Shown in pieces: positions 7,510 to 15,933 of a stretch of DNA of 33,072 bases. Every line of letters starts with the position of its first letter. Position 1 is the first letter of the stretch. The notes under the pieces are model-generated. The model made no database searches. It saw nothing but the letters and a program-made list of their open reading frames with translations, and was not told where the DNA came from. A program made the position numbers and the translations under genes. This DNA comes from an uncultured Acidimicrobiaceae bacterium (GTDB lineage Bacteria > Actinomycetota > Acidimicrobiia > Spongiisociales > UBA5794): NCBI GenBank assembly GCA_947259365.1, contig CAMYMC010000045.1, positions 1 to 33,072 on the forward strand, in the 5' to 3' direction.

Positions 7510-8777
7510 CTCCCGACCACGTCGTGCATCTCGCCTGCGTCGTGTGCGGCACGACCTATCGGCCCGACGAGGTCGGCTACGTGTGCCCCGACCACGGCAA
7601 CGAGGGGATCCTCGACGTCCGCTACGACTATGAGCGCATCGGGGCACGGCTCTCCCCCGACCGCCTGCGGGCATCGGCCGACCCGACGATGTGGCGGTAC
7701 CGGCCGCTGCTGCCGGTCGCCGCCGGCGACGAGGTCCCGCCGCTCACCGTCGGCGGGACGCCCACCTACGACGCCCCCCGGCTCGCCTCCGCGCTGGGCC
7801 TGGGCCGGGTCTGGGTCAAGGACGAGGGACGGCAGCCGACGGCGTCGCTCAAGGACCGGGCCTCGGCGATGGCCGTCGTCAAGGCCCGGTCGGTTGGCGC
7901 CCGGGTCGTGACCACGGCCAGCACCGGGAACGCGGCGGCGGCATTGAGCGGCCTTTCGGCCAGCGTCGGGCTGCGCAACGTCATCTTCGTCCCGGCATCC
8001 GCCCCGGAAGCCAAGATCGCCCAGCTCCTCGCCTACGGGTCGGTCGTCGTCCTCGTCGACGGCACGTACGGCGATGCGTTCGAGCTGTGCATGGAAGCGG
8101 CCGCCCACTACGGCTGGTACAACCGCAACACCGGCTACAACCCGTACATGACCGAGGGCAAGAAGACCGCCATGCTCGAGATCCTCGAGCAGCTGGGCTG
8201 GGAGCCGCCGGACGCCGTGCTCGTCAGTGTCGGCGACGGCTCGATCATCGGCGGGCTCCACAAGGGCCTGAAGGACGCCCTCGCTCTCGGCTGGATCGAG
8301 CGGACCCCCCGCATCCTCGGCGTCCAGGCCGCCGGCAGCGACTACCTCGTGCAGGCATACGAGAACGGCGAGGACGTGCTCACCAAGCCGCCGATCGTCG
8401 CCGACACCGTGGCCGACAGCATCTCCGCCGATCTCCCCCGTGACCGCATCAAGGCGATGGCCGCCGTCACCGAGACGGGGGGCGCGTACCTCCGGGTCAC
8501 CGACGACGAGATCCTCGCCGCCATCCCGGCGCTGGCAAGAGGAAGCGGCGTGTTCGCCGAGCCGGCCGGCGCCGCCGCCCACGCCGGGCTCGTCGCCGCC
8601 GTCGACCGGGGGCTCGTCACCGCCGGGGAGCGGGTCGTCGTTCTCAGCACCGGAAGCGGGCTCAAGGACGTCGCCGCGGCGATGCGCGCCGTCGCCGCGG
8701 GCGGTACCGAGCCCATCCGCATCGCCCCCAGCCTCGATGCCCTCACCAACGCCCTCGACCCCGGAGAGGAACCATGA
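7506..8777 (+). CDS. Threonine-synthase-like PLP enzyme (fold type II)
   Basis: This is a 423-residue PLP enzyme of the threonine synthase group. A short N-terminal Cys pair CVVC (11-14) with Cys27 and His30 resembles a zinc ribbon. VKDEGRQPTASLKDRAS places the PLP lysine at about 116, and STGNAAAAL is the phosphate-binding loop. GVFAEPAGAAAHAGL and LSTGSGLKD follow. Threonine synthase makes threonine from O-phosphohomoserine, but the position after carbamate kinase, with no thrA or thrB, suggests another beta- or gamma-elimination. YgeX (2,3-diaminopropionate ammonia-lyase) is missing and this could do that job; that is inference. The TTG at 7506 overlaps the arcC stop and has GAGG upstream; a GTG at 7524 is the alternative. 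The next gene overlaps its stop as ATGA. Confidence 0.8.
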   Translation: MTPDHVVHLACVVCGTTYRPDEVGYVCPDHGNEGILDVRYDYERIGARLSPDRLRASADPTMWRYRPLLPVAAGDEVPPLTVGGTPTYDAPRLASALGLGRVWVKDEGRQPTASLKDRASAMAVVKARSVGARVVTTASTGNAAAALSGLSASVGLRNVIFVPASAPEAKIAQLLAYGSVVVLVDGTYGDAFELCMEAAAHYGWYNRNTGYNPYMTEGKKTAMLEILEQLGWEPPDAVLVSVGDGSIIGGLHKGLKDALALGWIERTPRILGVQAAGSDYLVQAYENGEDVLTKPPIVADTVADSISADLPRDRIKAMAAVTETGGAYLRVTDDEILAAIPALARGSGVFAEPAGAAAHAGLVAAVDRGLVTAGERVVVLSTGSGLKDVAAAMRAVAAGGTEPIRIAPSLDALTNALDPGEEP

Positions 8778-10234
8778 TCGACCTCACCATCCACGACGAG
8801 ACGCTCCCGGCTGCGGTCGCCCGGGCCCGGGAGCGCAACATCACCATCCCCACCTTCGCCCAGATGAGGGACCCGGCGCTCGTCCCCGACGACGTCCGGG
8901 CGGCGCTGCGCGACGTCGGGCTGTGGGACCTCGACCCTCTCAACCTGTTCCGGATCACGTGGCGCAACGAGCCGGTCCCCCACGGCGGTGGCTTCGGTGG
9001 TGTGAACTTCGTCGAGCTGCCGCCGGAGCTGACCGGTGTCCCGGCGCGGATCGTCCAGCTCATCGGCAAGTGGTTCCCCACCGGCGCCCACAAAGTGGGA
9101 GCCGCGTTCGGGTGCCTCGTGCCGCGCCTCGTCACGGGGCAGTTCGACCCCACGACCCAGAAGGCCGTCTGGCCGTCGACGGGGAACTACTGCCGCGGCG
9201 GCGCGTACGACTCGAACCTGCTCGGGTGTGAGTCCATCGCGATCCTCCCCGAGGGCATGTCTCGGGAGCGCTTCGAGTGGCTCGAGAGCGTCGCCGGCGA
9301 GATCATCAGGACACCGGGGTCGGAGTCGAACGTCAAGGAGATCTTCGACAAGTGCCGGGAGCTGCGCGAGTCCGGCGAGGACCTCATGATCTTCAACCAG
9401 TTCGACGAGTTCGGGAACTACCTGTGGCACTACTCGGTGACGGGACCGGCGATGGCCGAGGTGCTCGAGACCGTTGCCGGACCCGGGGACGTCTACCGGG
9501 GTGTGGCGCTCACGACGGGCTCGGCGGGCACGATCGCGTGTGGTGACTACCTCAAGCAGGTGTATCCCACGTCGGTCATCGCCGCCGGGGAAGCCTTGCA
9601 GTGCCCGACGATCCTCTACAACGGGTTCGGGGAGCACCGCATCGAGGGGATCGGCGACAAGCACATCCCCTGGGTCCACAACGTGAAGAACACGGACTTC
9701 GCCATCGGCCTCGACGACGAGGCCGCGGTCAGCCTCATCCGGCTGTTCAACGAGCCGGCCGGGATCTCATACCTCGTCGGCCAGGGCGTCAAGCCCGACC
9801 TCGTCGAGCAGCTCCCGCTCCTCGGGATCTCAGGTGCCGGCAACCTGCTGGCGGCGATCAAGCTGGCGAAGTACTACGAGATGGGATCGAACGACATCAT
9901 CATCACCGTCGGCACCGACTCGATGGAGATGTATGGGAGCCGGCTGGCCGAGATGAGCGAGGCGCGGGGCGAGCTCACCGAACTCGACGCCGCAGCGACG
10001 TTCCATCGCCATCTCGTGGGCGTCGGGATCGACCATGTCCACGAGCTGTCGTACTACGACCGGAAGCGCATCCACAACCTGAAGTACTACACGTGGGTCG
10101 AGCAGCAGGGGAAGACGTACGAGGAGATCCAGGCCCAGTGGAACGACCCCGAATACTGGACCCGGATCCAGGCCATGGTGGGGCCGGTCGACGACCTCAT
10201 CGTGGCGTTCAACGAGGCAGTCGCCTCCGGCTGA
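8774..10234 (+). CDS. PLP-dependent fold-type-II enzyme of uncertain reaction
   Basis: This 486-residue protein looks like a cysteine-synthase/tryptophan-synthase-beta superfamily enzyme. PTGAHKVGAAF puts the PLP lysine at about 107, and PSTGNYCRGGAYDSN (134 on) is the loop that contacts the substrate carboxylate. LTTGSAGTIACGDYLKQ and ISGAGNLLAAIKLAKYYE lie further on. It is longer than most cysteine synthases (about 300) and YgeX (about 400). The C-terminal 90 residues, rich in charged helix, are not familiar to me. It overlaps the upstream gene by four bases (ATGA), has GGAGAGG 5 nt ahead, and ends the operon just before a strong hairpin. A lyase acting on the amino-acid product of the carbamoyltransferases is plausible. 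The exact reaction is unknown. Confidence 0.75.
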   Translation: MIDLTIHDETLPAAVARARERNITIPTFAQMRDPALVPDDVRAALRDVGLWDLDPLNLFRITWRNEPVPHGGGFGGVNFVELPPELTGVPARIVQLIGKWFPTGAHKVGAAFGCLVPRLVTGQFDPTTQKAVWPSTGNYCRGGAYDSNLLGCESIAILPEGMSRERFEWLESVAGEIIRTPGSESNVKEIFDKCRELRESGEDLMIFNQFDEFGNYLWHYSVTGPAMAEVLETVAGPGDVYRGVALTTGSAGTIACGDYLKQVYPTSVIAAGEALQCPTILYNGFGEHRIEGIGDKHIPWVHNVKNTDFAIGLDDEAAVSLIRLFNEPAGISYLVGQGVKPDLVEQLPLLGISGAGNLLAAIKLAKYYEMGSNDIIITVGTDSMEMYGSRLAEMSEARGELTELDAAATFHRHLVGVGIDHVHELSYYDRKRIHNLKYYTWVEQQGKTYEEIQAQWNDPEYWTRIQAMVGPVDDLIVAFNEAVASG

Positions 10235-10256
10235 GACGGGAGCTCGACCGGACGCG

Positions 10257-10289
10257 ACGGGGGAGGCCGCAGCGTGCGGCCTCCCCCGT
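10257..10289. terminator. Strong bidirectional hairpin terminator
   Basis: A perfect 15-bp stem with a 3-nt GCG loop (left arm 10257-10271, right arm 10275-10289) sits between the stop codons of two convergent genes (10234 plus, 10316 minus). There is no T-run on either side. Its position and symmetry suggest it ends both transcripts. Confidence 0.75.
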
Positions 10290-10315
10290 CTTCGGCAGTC
10301 CGACTGGCGGCTCCG

Positions 10316-12103
10316 TCAGGTCCCGATCCCGAGCGCCCTGGCGAGGAATGTCGCCATCTGCTCCCTGGTGACCGGATCGTCGGGGCCGTACGTGTCGGGT
10401 GACGTCCCCACGGTGATGCCGGCGGCATAGATCGCGGCGATGTCGGCCTCGAACAGGTTGCCGTCGATGTCGGCGAACGGCGTCGACCCGCCGGCAGGCA
10501 GGTTGAACGCCCGCTTCAGGAACGCCGCCATCTCGCCCCTGGTGACCGGGGCGTCGGCGTCGTAGACCGTGGCCCTCGTGATCCCGAAAGCGGCGATCGC
10601 ATTGATGTCGCCTTCGAAGAGCGAGCCGTCGTCGTCGGAGAACGCGTCGACCGCCGACGCCGGCAGCCCGAGAGCGCGGCGGATGAACGCCGCCATCTGG
10701 CCCCGGGTCACCGTGTCCTTCGGGCTGTAGGTCGTGTCCGAGGTGCCCTTCGTGACGTCGACCCGCTCGATGAGGGTGATGTTGTCGCTGTGGACCGACT
10801 TCGAGATGTCATCGAAGGCTCCACCCTCTCCGAGCCCGTCGACCACGTCGACGAGAAGCTCGAAGTCGGCCCCGAGTGTGCCTACGGCGTAGACGATGGT
10901 GTTCGCCCCTTCGGCGAGGGCGACGTCGACTGCGCCAGAGTCCGGGTAGGCCTGGGTGCTGGTGCCGGCGGCATTGAGCGTCACCGCATATGTGCCGGCC
11001 GGCACGTCGGCGCCGCCTCCTTCACCATTCTCGACGTCCGGCAACAGCACGGCCCCGCCGGCGAGCACGTCGACGGCTGGAGCGGCCGCGGTGTGGCGGA
11101 CCGTCACCCGGGCGTTGCCCGCGGCGATCGGGGACACGTCGTCGATGAACACGGACGCCGTCGGGGTGCCGAGGGCATCCAAATGGGCGACGACGGTTGC
11201 GTTGGCCGCCGCCGGAACGACGACGCCCGGCGCCATGATGGCCGGCGCGTTCGCCAGCGGATCGGAGCCGGCGGCGTAGATCGCGATGTCGTAGGTGCCC
11301 GCCGGCATGAGGAATTGATCGGTGATCGTGTCGGGCGCGAACCCGGCGATGGCGAGGTCGCCGTTCAGGTAGACGTCGACCGTGAGGCCGGGCACACCGT
11401 GGACGACCGTCACGATCCCGTAGCCGTCGGCTTGGCCGAGATCGATCGACTGCGTGGCGAGCGTGAACGCGCCGCCCAGATCGCCGATGGCGTAGACGAT
11501 GACGCTCGTGTTCGACGGGATGGGCAGGTCGACCGCACCCGAGCTCGGAAACGCCTGCGTGCTCGTGCCGGCTGCGTTGAGCGTGACCGGGTAGGAGGCG
11601 GCCGGCACGTCGGCCTGGGTCTCCTCGCCGTTGGCGAGGTCGGCGAAGAGGACGCCCCCTGCGGCGAGCACGTCGACGGCCGGTGCCTGGGCGGCGTGGC
11701 GGACGACAACGCGGCCCTGACCGGCGTTGGTGAAGGTCGTGTCGTTCGAGAACACCGACAACGCCAGGCCTCCCACCTCGTCGAGATGAGCAACGGCCGT
11801 CACGTTCCCGCCGGGCGGCAGCTCGACCGAGCCGGCGAGAACCGGCATGTCGACGCCGGGCACCTCGCCGTCGAGCATGACCTCGACGAGGTGGGAGCCC
11901 GAGCCCACCGACAGCGGTCCGGCGACGGTCTCGTAGGTGAAATCGTCGATCGTCAGCGCACCGTCCACATAGACGTCCACGGTTACACCGGGAACGCCGT
12001 GGACGACGCTCAGGTCGGTCGTGGCACTCGCCGCTCCGGCTGCCGATGCCGCAAGCGGCACCACGAGCAGCGCGGCGAGCGCAATGGTGGCTAGTCGTCT
12101 CAT
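10316..12103 (-). CDS. Secreted DUF4397-repeat protein with three S-layer-homology domains
   Basis: This 595-residue secreted protein has a signal peptide over residues 1-27 (MRRL, hydrophobic core, AAGAASA). Four related segments follow in an A-B-A-B order. The A units begin SVVHGVPGVTVDVY and TVVHGVPGLTVDVY; the B units begin VVVRHAAQAPAVDVL and VTVRHTAAAPAVDVL. This is a tandem duplication of DUF4397-type beta-sandwich units. The last 170 residues hold three S-layer-homology repeats, each with an R-(G/E)-(Q/E)-M-A-x-F motif, which normally bind secondary cell-wall polymer. The ATG at 12103 has GGAGGAG upstream, and a longer in-frame start would hide the signal peptide. It lies between the two halves of the putative purine island but shows no metabolic link to them. 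A cell-surface structural or adhesive role is inferred. Confidence 0.88.
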   Translation of the reverse strand: MRRLATIALAALLVVPLAASAAGAASATTDLSVVHGVPGVTVDVYVDGALTIDDFTYETVAGPLSVGSGSHLVEVMLDGEVPGVDMPVLAGSVELPPGGNVTAVAHLDEVGGLALSVFSNDTTFTNAGQGRVVVRHAAQAPAVDVLAAGGVLFADLANGEETQADVPAASYPVTLNAAGTSTQAFPSSGAVDLPIPSNTSVIVYAIGDLGGAFTLATQSIDLGQADGYGIVTVVHGVPGLTVDVYLNGDLAIAGFAPDTITDQFLMPAGTYDIAIYAAGSDPLANAPAIMAPGVVVPAAANATVVAHLDALGTPTASVFIDDVSPIAAGNARVTVRHTAAAPAVDVLAGGAVLLPDVENGEGGGADVPAGTYAVTLNAAGTSTQAYPDSGAVDVALAEGANTIVYAVGTLGADFELLVDVVDGLGEGGAFDDISKSVHSDNITLIERVDVTKGTSDTTYSPKDTVTRGQMAAFIRRALGLPASAVDAFSDDDGSLFEGDINAIAAFGITRATVYDADAPVTRGEMAAFLKRAFNLPAGGSTPFADIDGNLFEADIAAIYAAGITVGTSPDTYGPDDPVTREQMATFLARALGIGT

Positions 12104-12255
12104 CGTCTCTCCTCCGTAGCTCCCCGGGTGTCCCCGGCTCCCACGTGCTACGGAGCGGAGGGCCGGATCGGATGACGGATTCCCTTCGGCCGGATCACAG
12201 GCGATGGCGCCGAGGCGGAGCGCGGCGCCTGGACGGGCGAGGCGGAGCTCCGACA

Positions 12256-12285
12256 CGACCGCCGTTCCCGTGTCGCCGGCGGTCG
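12256..12285 (-). terminator. Possible terminator hairpin after ygfK
   Basis: CGACCGCCG (12256-12264) pairs perfectly with CGGCGGTCG (12277-12285) around a 12-nt loop, 18 bases past the ygfK stop. There is no T-tract. It is a reasonable end for the xdhD-ssnA-ygfK transcript. The rest of the 200-base gap up to the SLH gene shows nothing else clear. Confidence 0.4.
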
Positions 12286-12303
12286 GGCGGTCTCAGTCCC
12301 CGG

Positions 12304-15300
12304 TCACTCCTCGTACCCGGGGTGGGGGATGAGCGATGCCGGAGCCGCGGCCCCCGGAGCCGTGGCCGAGGGCAACTGGGGCATCGACGCAGCGAGCCCC
12401 CGCATGAGGACGAACATCGACGCTGCCCGATCAAGGGTCACGACCCGGCCGGCCGGAGTGTCCGGGTGGGCTTCGGCGCCGAGGACGGTGAAGTCGGCGG
12501 GATCGATGCGGATGGTCGCGTCCGGGCTCGTGTACGTGAGGTGGCCGTCGAGGTCGATGCGGTGGGTCTCCCCGTCCCACCGCGCCTCCATCGCGGTCGA
12601 TCCGGCGTCGGTGTACAGCATGAACGCGTTGCTCTTCTCCGCCTCGAAGTCGTCTCGGTTGAGATAGAGCCGCGGTTTGTCGCGATACGGCTCACCGGCG
12701 GTTGGGCAGAACGTGACGCAGTTTCCGCACTCGTTGCAGAAGTCGGTGAGGACGGCGATCTGGTGACGCTGGGAAGCGCTGAAGAACTCGCCCTCGGAGA
12801 TCTCCGCCCCACGGGCCCCGAAGGCGACCTTCTCGAGCCGGATGGCGAGCGGCGCTGCCTCGTACGTCATCAGTGCCAGGTTGGGGCACACGCCGACGCA
12901 GAGACTGCAGATCCGGTGACAATCGAGGCAGCGGGCGGCCTCGGCCATGGCCTCCTCGCGGGTGTAGGTCAGGCTGACCTCGTTGAAGCTCATCCTCTCC
13001 TCGAGCGGAGTGAACCTCACCGGAACCCGCCACTCGCGGCGAGCTCGGCGGGCGAGCAGCTCGAAGAGGTCGAAGTCGTCGTCTTCCGGCGCGTCCGCGC
13101 CAAGCACCGGCATCCGGGCGTCCGTTCTCGCGATGATGCTGGCGGCCACGGACTTCCCGTCCTCCGACGCCTTGACGATCGACGAGGGCCCATCGGCGGC
13201 GACGTCGCCCCCGGCGAAGATCCCCGGCACGGACGACTCGAGCGTCTCCGGGTCGACCGCGATGTAGCCCCTGTCGGTCAGCTCCGGGATCTCGGCCCCG
13301 AAGAAGTCGAGGATGGAGTGCTGGGAGATCGCCAGGATGAGCGTGTCGAGTGGGATCTCGAACTCGCTGTCCTCCACCGGATGCGGGATCTTGCGTCCGC
13401 TCGCGTCGCGGTCGCCCCGGTACTCCATGCGGGTGCAGACGAGCCCGGTGAGCGCACCGTCGCCGGTGTGGAGAGACGCCGGGGCGGCGAGCTCGACGAT
13501 GTCGATGCCCTCTTCGACGGCGCCGTGGATCTCTTCGCGGTCCGCCGGCATCTGGTCGATGGTGCGCCGGTAGATGAGCGACACCTGGGACCCGAGACGG
13601 TAGGCGGAGCGGACGCAGTCCATCGCCGTGTCACCGGCCCCGACGACGCCGACGCGCCGTCCGATCGGCACCGGGTCACCCTCGCGGACGCTGCGGAGGA
13701 AACGCAGCGCGTCCATGATCCCCTCGCTGTCCTCACCTTCGAGGCCGAGCCGCTTCGAGAGTTGGGCACCGACCGCGACGAAGACGAACCCGTAGCCGTC
13801 GTCGCGCAGCTCCTCGAGAGTGACGTCGACACCCGCCGTCATCCCGTAGCGGATCTCGACCCCGAGCCCTTCGAGGACGGCCATGTCCTTGTCGATCTCG
13901 TGCTGGGGGAGGCGGTAGGAGGGGATCGCTCCCCCCACCATGCCGCCGGCGTAGGGGTGTGCCTCGAAGATCGTGACCCCGATGCCGGCGTAGGCGAGTT
14001 GGCGCGCCGCGGAGAGACCGGCCGGCCCGGCACCGATGATGGCCACCCGGGTCGCGGTCGGCGCCGCGGTGCCGAGCACCAAGGGGGTCTCCTCTTGGGC
14101 CATGATGAACCGCTTGATGTCGCGGATCGCCAGCGGCTGGTCGTAATGGGTCCTGATGCAGGTGTTCTCGCAGAGGTGGTCGCACACCCGGCCCAGGATC
14201 GCCGGCAGCGGGTTGTCCTCCCTGGCGAGAGCTACCGCTCTCGCGAAGTCGCCTTCGCGCACCGCAGCCATGTACTGGGGCACCTTCTGGTCGACCGGGC
14301 ACTCGTCCACACACGGCGCCTCGATGCAGTCGAAGAGGTGGAGCTCCCGGGTCGTCTTGGAGCGATCGGTGCGAAAGGACTGCTTGTGCAGCCGCCAGTC
14401 GGCGCGCACGGCTGCGGCGTAATCCCGCAGGTTGACCCTGGCGAGGACCTTGACGGCGAGCGATGCGAGCTCGGCGGCGCGGTCCGGGGTGAAGCTGCGC
14501 TCGACGGCCCAGGCCTCGATCGCCTCGACTGCGCCGTCCTCGACGCCACCGCCGAGTCGGACGGCCAGGGCCTCGCAATCGGCAGCATCGAGCGCCAGAC
14601 CCGAGTCGGTGAGTGCCGCATATCGGAGCATCGGGGCAAACTCGGAGAAGCCGTCACGGCCGAGGGCGGCCTTGGCGACGAAGTCGTTGAGGTCTACGGC
14701 GCCGACGTCGTCCATCGCGGCGTTGAGCGTCTCGAAGTACTGGAGCATCCGCATGTAGCCGCCGGAGCGGAGGAGGTCGCTGCACACGGTGATGGTGGCG
14801 ATCCCCGAGCCGAGGAGGTCTGGGACGTTGAAGCAGTCGGCGCCGCCGGCGAAGGAGATGAGCAGGTCGCCGCGGAACTCCTCGGCGATGGTGAGGGCGA
14901 GGTTCGTCGTCACCGCATGGAGTGGGCGCCCCGACAGGTACATCATCTCGTCCTCGGCGAAGGTGTCGCGCCAGTTCTCCACCTCGAGCGTGTTCGTGAG
15001 CTTGACGCCGAACGTCAGCTGTTTCTCCCTGGCGAGCCGCCGCAAGCTGTGGAACATCGGCACGGCATCGACGTAGTAGAGATCGTGGCCGAACGCCTCG
15101 TCGGGCACCGGCACGTCCCCGAAACCGAGCTCGTCGTTGACGATGGCGCGAACCCGGTCGGCGCCGAGCAGGGTGGGGTTGCACTTGACGCTCGTATGGA
15201 GCTCACGCTCGGCGAGGAGGTACGAACAGATCTTCTCGATCTCGTCCGGGGGGCAGCCGTGCATCGTCGAGAGCGTGATCGTGTCCGAGATCCGGTCCGG

Positions 15301-15894
15301 GATGTCGATGTCGCCGACCTCGGGGTAGTAGCCGGCGACGATGTCGACGTAGGGCTGTTTGTAGGCCGACGCGTCGGCCATGACGTCGAGGTACCACTGC
15401 ACGTTGGGACGAAGGATCCCCTCGAGGTTGTACCCGACGCTCATGTTGAAGATCATCCCCGGAGCGTCACTGGGGAACCCCAGCTTGCGGTGGAGGGCGT
15501 GGATGAGCACCCAGGCGCGGAGGTACTCGTCGAACGATTCGTACACCTTGAGCTCCTGGGACCACTCCACGTTGTAGCCCTCGTCCTCGACCTCGATGCA
15601 CGGCTTGTTGATGTCGAGCTCGTCCAGGGTCTGGACCGTCTTCAGCTCGAGGAACCGTGACCCGGTGAGCCAGGCCACGACGATGTTCTGCGCCATCTGG
15701 GTGTGGGGCCCGGCGGCGACGCCGAACGGAGACTCGAGCACGGTGTCGTACTGCGCCCGCCGGAACCGGTCGCCCTCGTCGGGCACGAAGAAGGACGAGC
15801 GGGGGATGCCGAAGATCGATCCGCGCTCGTCGAGCTCCGTGAAGATCCACCGGGCCAGCTGCTCCATCGAGATCGGATGGAAACGGTCGGACAT
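12304..15894 (-). CDS. ygfK: YgfK-type oxidoreductase (DHOD-like barrel, FAD/NADPH and Fe-S domains)
   Basis: This 1196-residue multidomain redox enzyme matches E. coli YgfK from its N-terminus (GSIFGIP, AAGPHTQMAQNIV, FLELKTVQ), a dihydroorotate-dehydrogenase-like barrel over about residues 1-430. Next is a GltD/DPYD-type helical domain with Cys523, Cys528, Cys532 and Cys571, Cys575, Cys579. The FAD motif GAGPAG is at 621-626, the NADPH motif GAGDTA at 752-757, and GIFAGGDVAADG at 891-902. Two ferredoxin-like cysteine clusters lie at 989-1003 and 1053-1063. YgfK was first annotated as a selenate reductase subunit, but its SDMH context ties it to purine/urate metabolism, where reduction of the ring is likely. 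It is longer than the E. coli protein (about 1030). GAGGGG lies 7 nt before the ATG. It ends the xdhD-ssnA-ygfK operon. Confidence 0.88.
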   Translation of the reverse strand: MSDRFHPISMEQLARWIFTELDERGSIFGIPRSSFFVPDEGDRFRRAQYDTVLESPFGVAAGPHTQMAQNIVVAWLTGSRFLELKTVQTLDELDINKPCIEVEDEGYNVEWSQELKVYESFDEYLRAWVLIHALHRKLGFPSDAPGMIFNMSVGYNLEGILRPNVQWYLDVMADASAYKQPYVDIVAGYYPEVGDIDIPDRISDTITLSTMHGCPPDEIEKICSYLLAERELHTSVKCNPTLLGADRVRAIVNDELGFGDVPVPDEAFGHDLYYVDAVPMFHSLRRLAREKQLTFGVKLTNTLEVENWRDTFAEDEMMYLSGRPLHAVTTNLALTIAEEFRGDLLISFAGGADCFNVPDLLGSGIATITVCSDLLRSGGYMRMLQYFETLNAAMDDVGAVDLNDFVAKAALGRDGFSEFAPMLRYAALTDSGLALDAADCEALAVRLGGGVEDGAVEAIEAWAVERSFTPDRAAELASLAVKVLARVNLRDYAAAVRADWRLHKQSFRTDRSKTTRELHLFDCIEAPCVDECPVDQKVPQYMAAVREGDFARAVALAREDNPLPAILGRVCDHLCENTCIRTHYDQPLAIRDIKRFIMAQEETPLVLGTAAPTATRVAIIGAGPAGLSAARQLAYAGIGVTIFEAHPYAGGMVGGAIPSYRLPQHEIDKDMAVLEGLGVEIRYGMTAGVDVTLEELRDDGYGFVFVAVGAQLSKRLGLEGEDSEGIMDALRFLRSVREGDPVPIGRRVGVVGAGDTAMDCVRSAYRLGSQVSLIYRRTIDQMPADREEIHGAVEEGIDIVELAAPASLHTGDGALTGLVCTRMEYRGDRDASGRKIPHPVEDSEFEIPLDTLILAISQHSILDFFGAEIPELTDRGYIAVDPETLESSVPGIFAGGDVAADGPSSIVKASEDGKSVAASIIARTDARMPVLGADAPEDDDFDLFELLARRARREWRVPVRFTPLEERMSFNEVSLTYTREEAMAEAARCLDCHRICSLCVGVCPNLALMTYEAAPLAIRLEKVAFGARGAEISEGEFFSASQRHQIAVLTDFCNECGNCVTFCPTAGEPYRDKPRLYLNRDDFEAEKSNAFMLYTDAGSTAMEARWDGETHRIDLDGHLTYTSPDATIRIDPADFTVLGAEAHPDTPAGRVVTLDRAASMFVLMRGLAASMPQLPSATAPGAAAPASLIPHPGYEE

Positions 15895-15933
15895 CGACTC
15901 ACCCCTCGTTCCTCGGCTTCAGTTCCACATACG

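Noticed and set aside
5518..7674. A 718-codon open frame on the minus strand
   Set aside because: It runs antisense to the PyrB-like, arcC and PLP genes, whose motifs are conserved. It has no domain signal.
7506..8777. Biosynthetic threonine synthase (thrC)
   Set aside because: No thrA or thrB nearby, and the gene is translationally coupled to carbamate kinase, so the symbol was withheld.
12104..12303. Hidden small gene between the SLH protein and ygfK
   Set aside because: No frame with a ribosome site or plausible coding content was seen; only one hairpin is visible.
12046..15660. A 1204-codon open frame on the plus strand opposite ygfK
   Set aside because: It is the antisense shadow of a GC-rich gene. 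It shows no recognisable domain, is Arg/Asp/Val biased, and the minus strand encodes an unmistakable YgfK.
12304..15894. Dihydropyrimidine dehydrogenase or glutamate synthase small chain
   Set aside because: The C-terminal modules resemble these, but the N-terminal barrel motifs and gene neighbours match YgfK.
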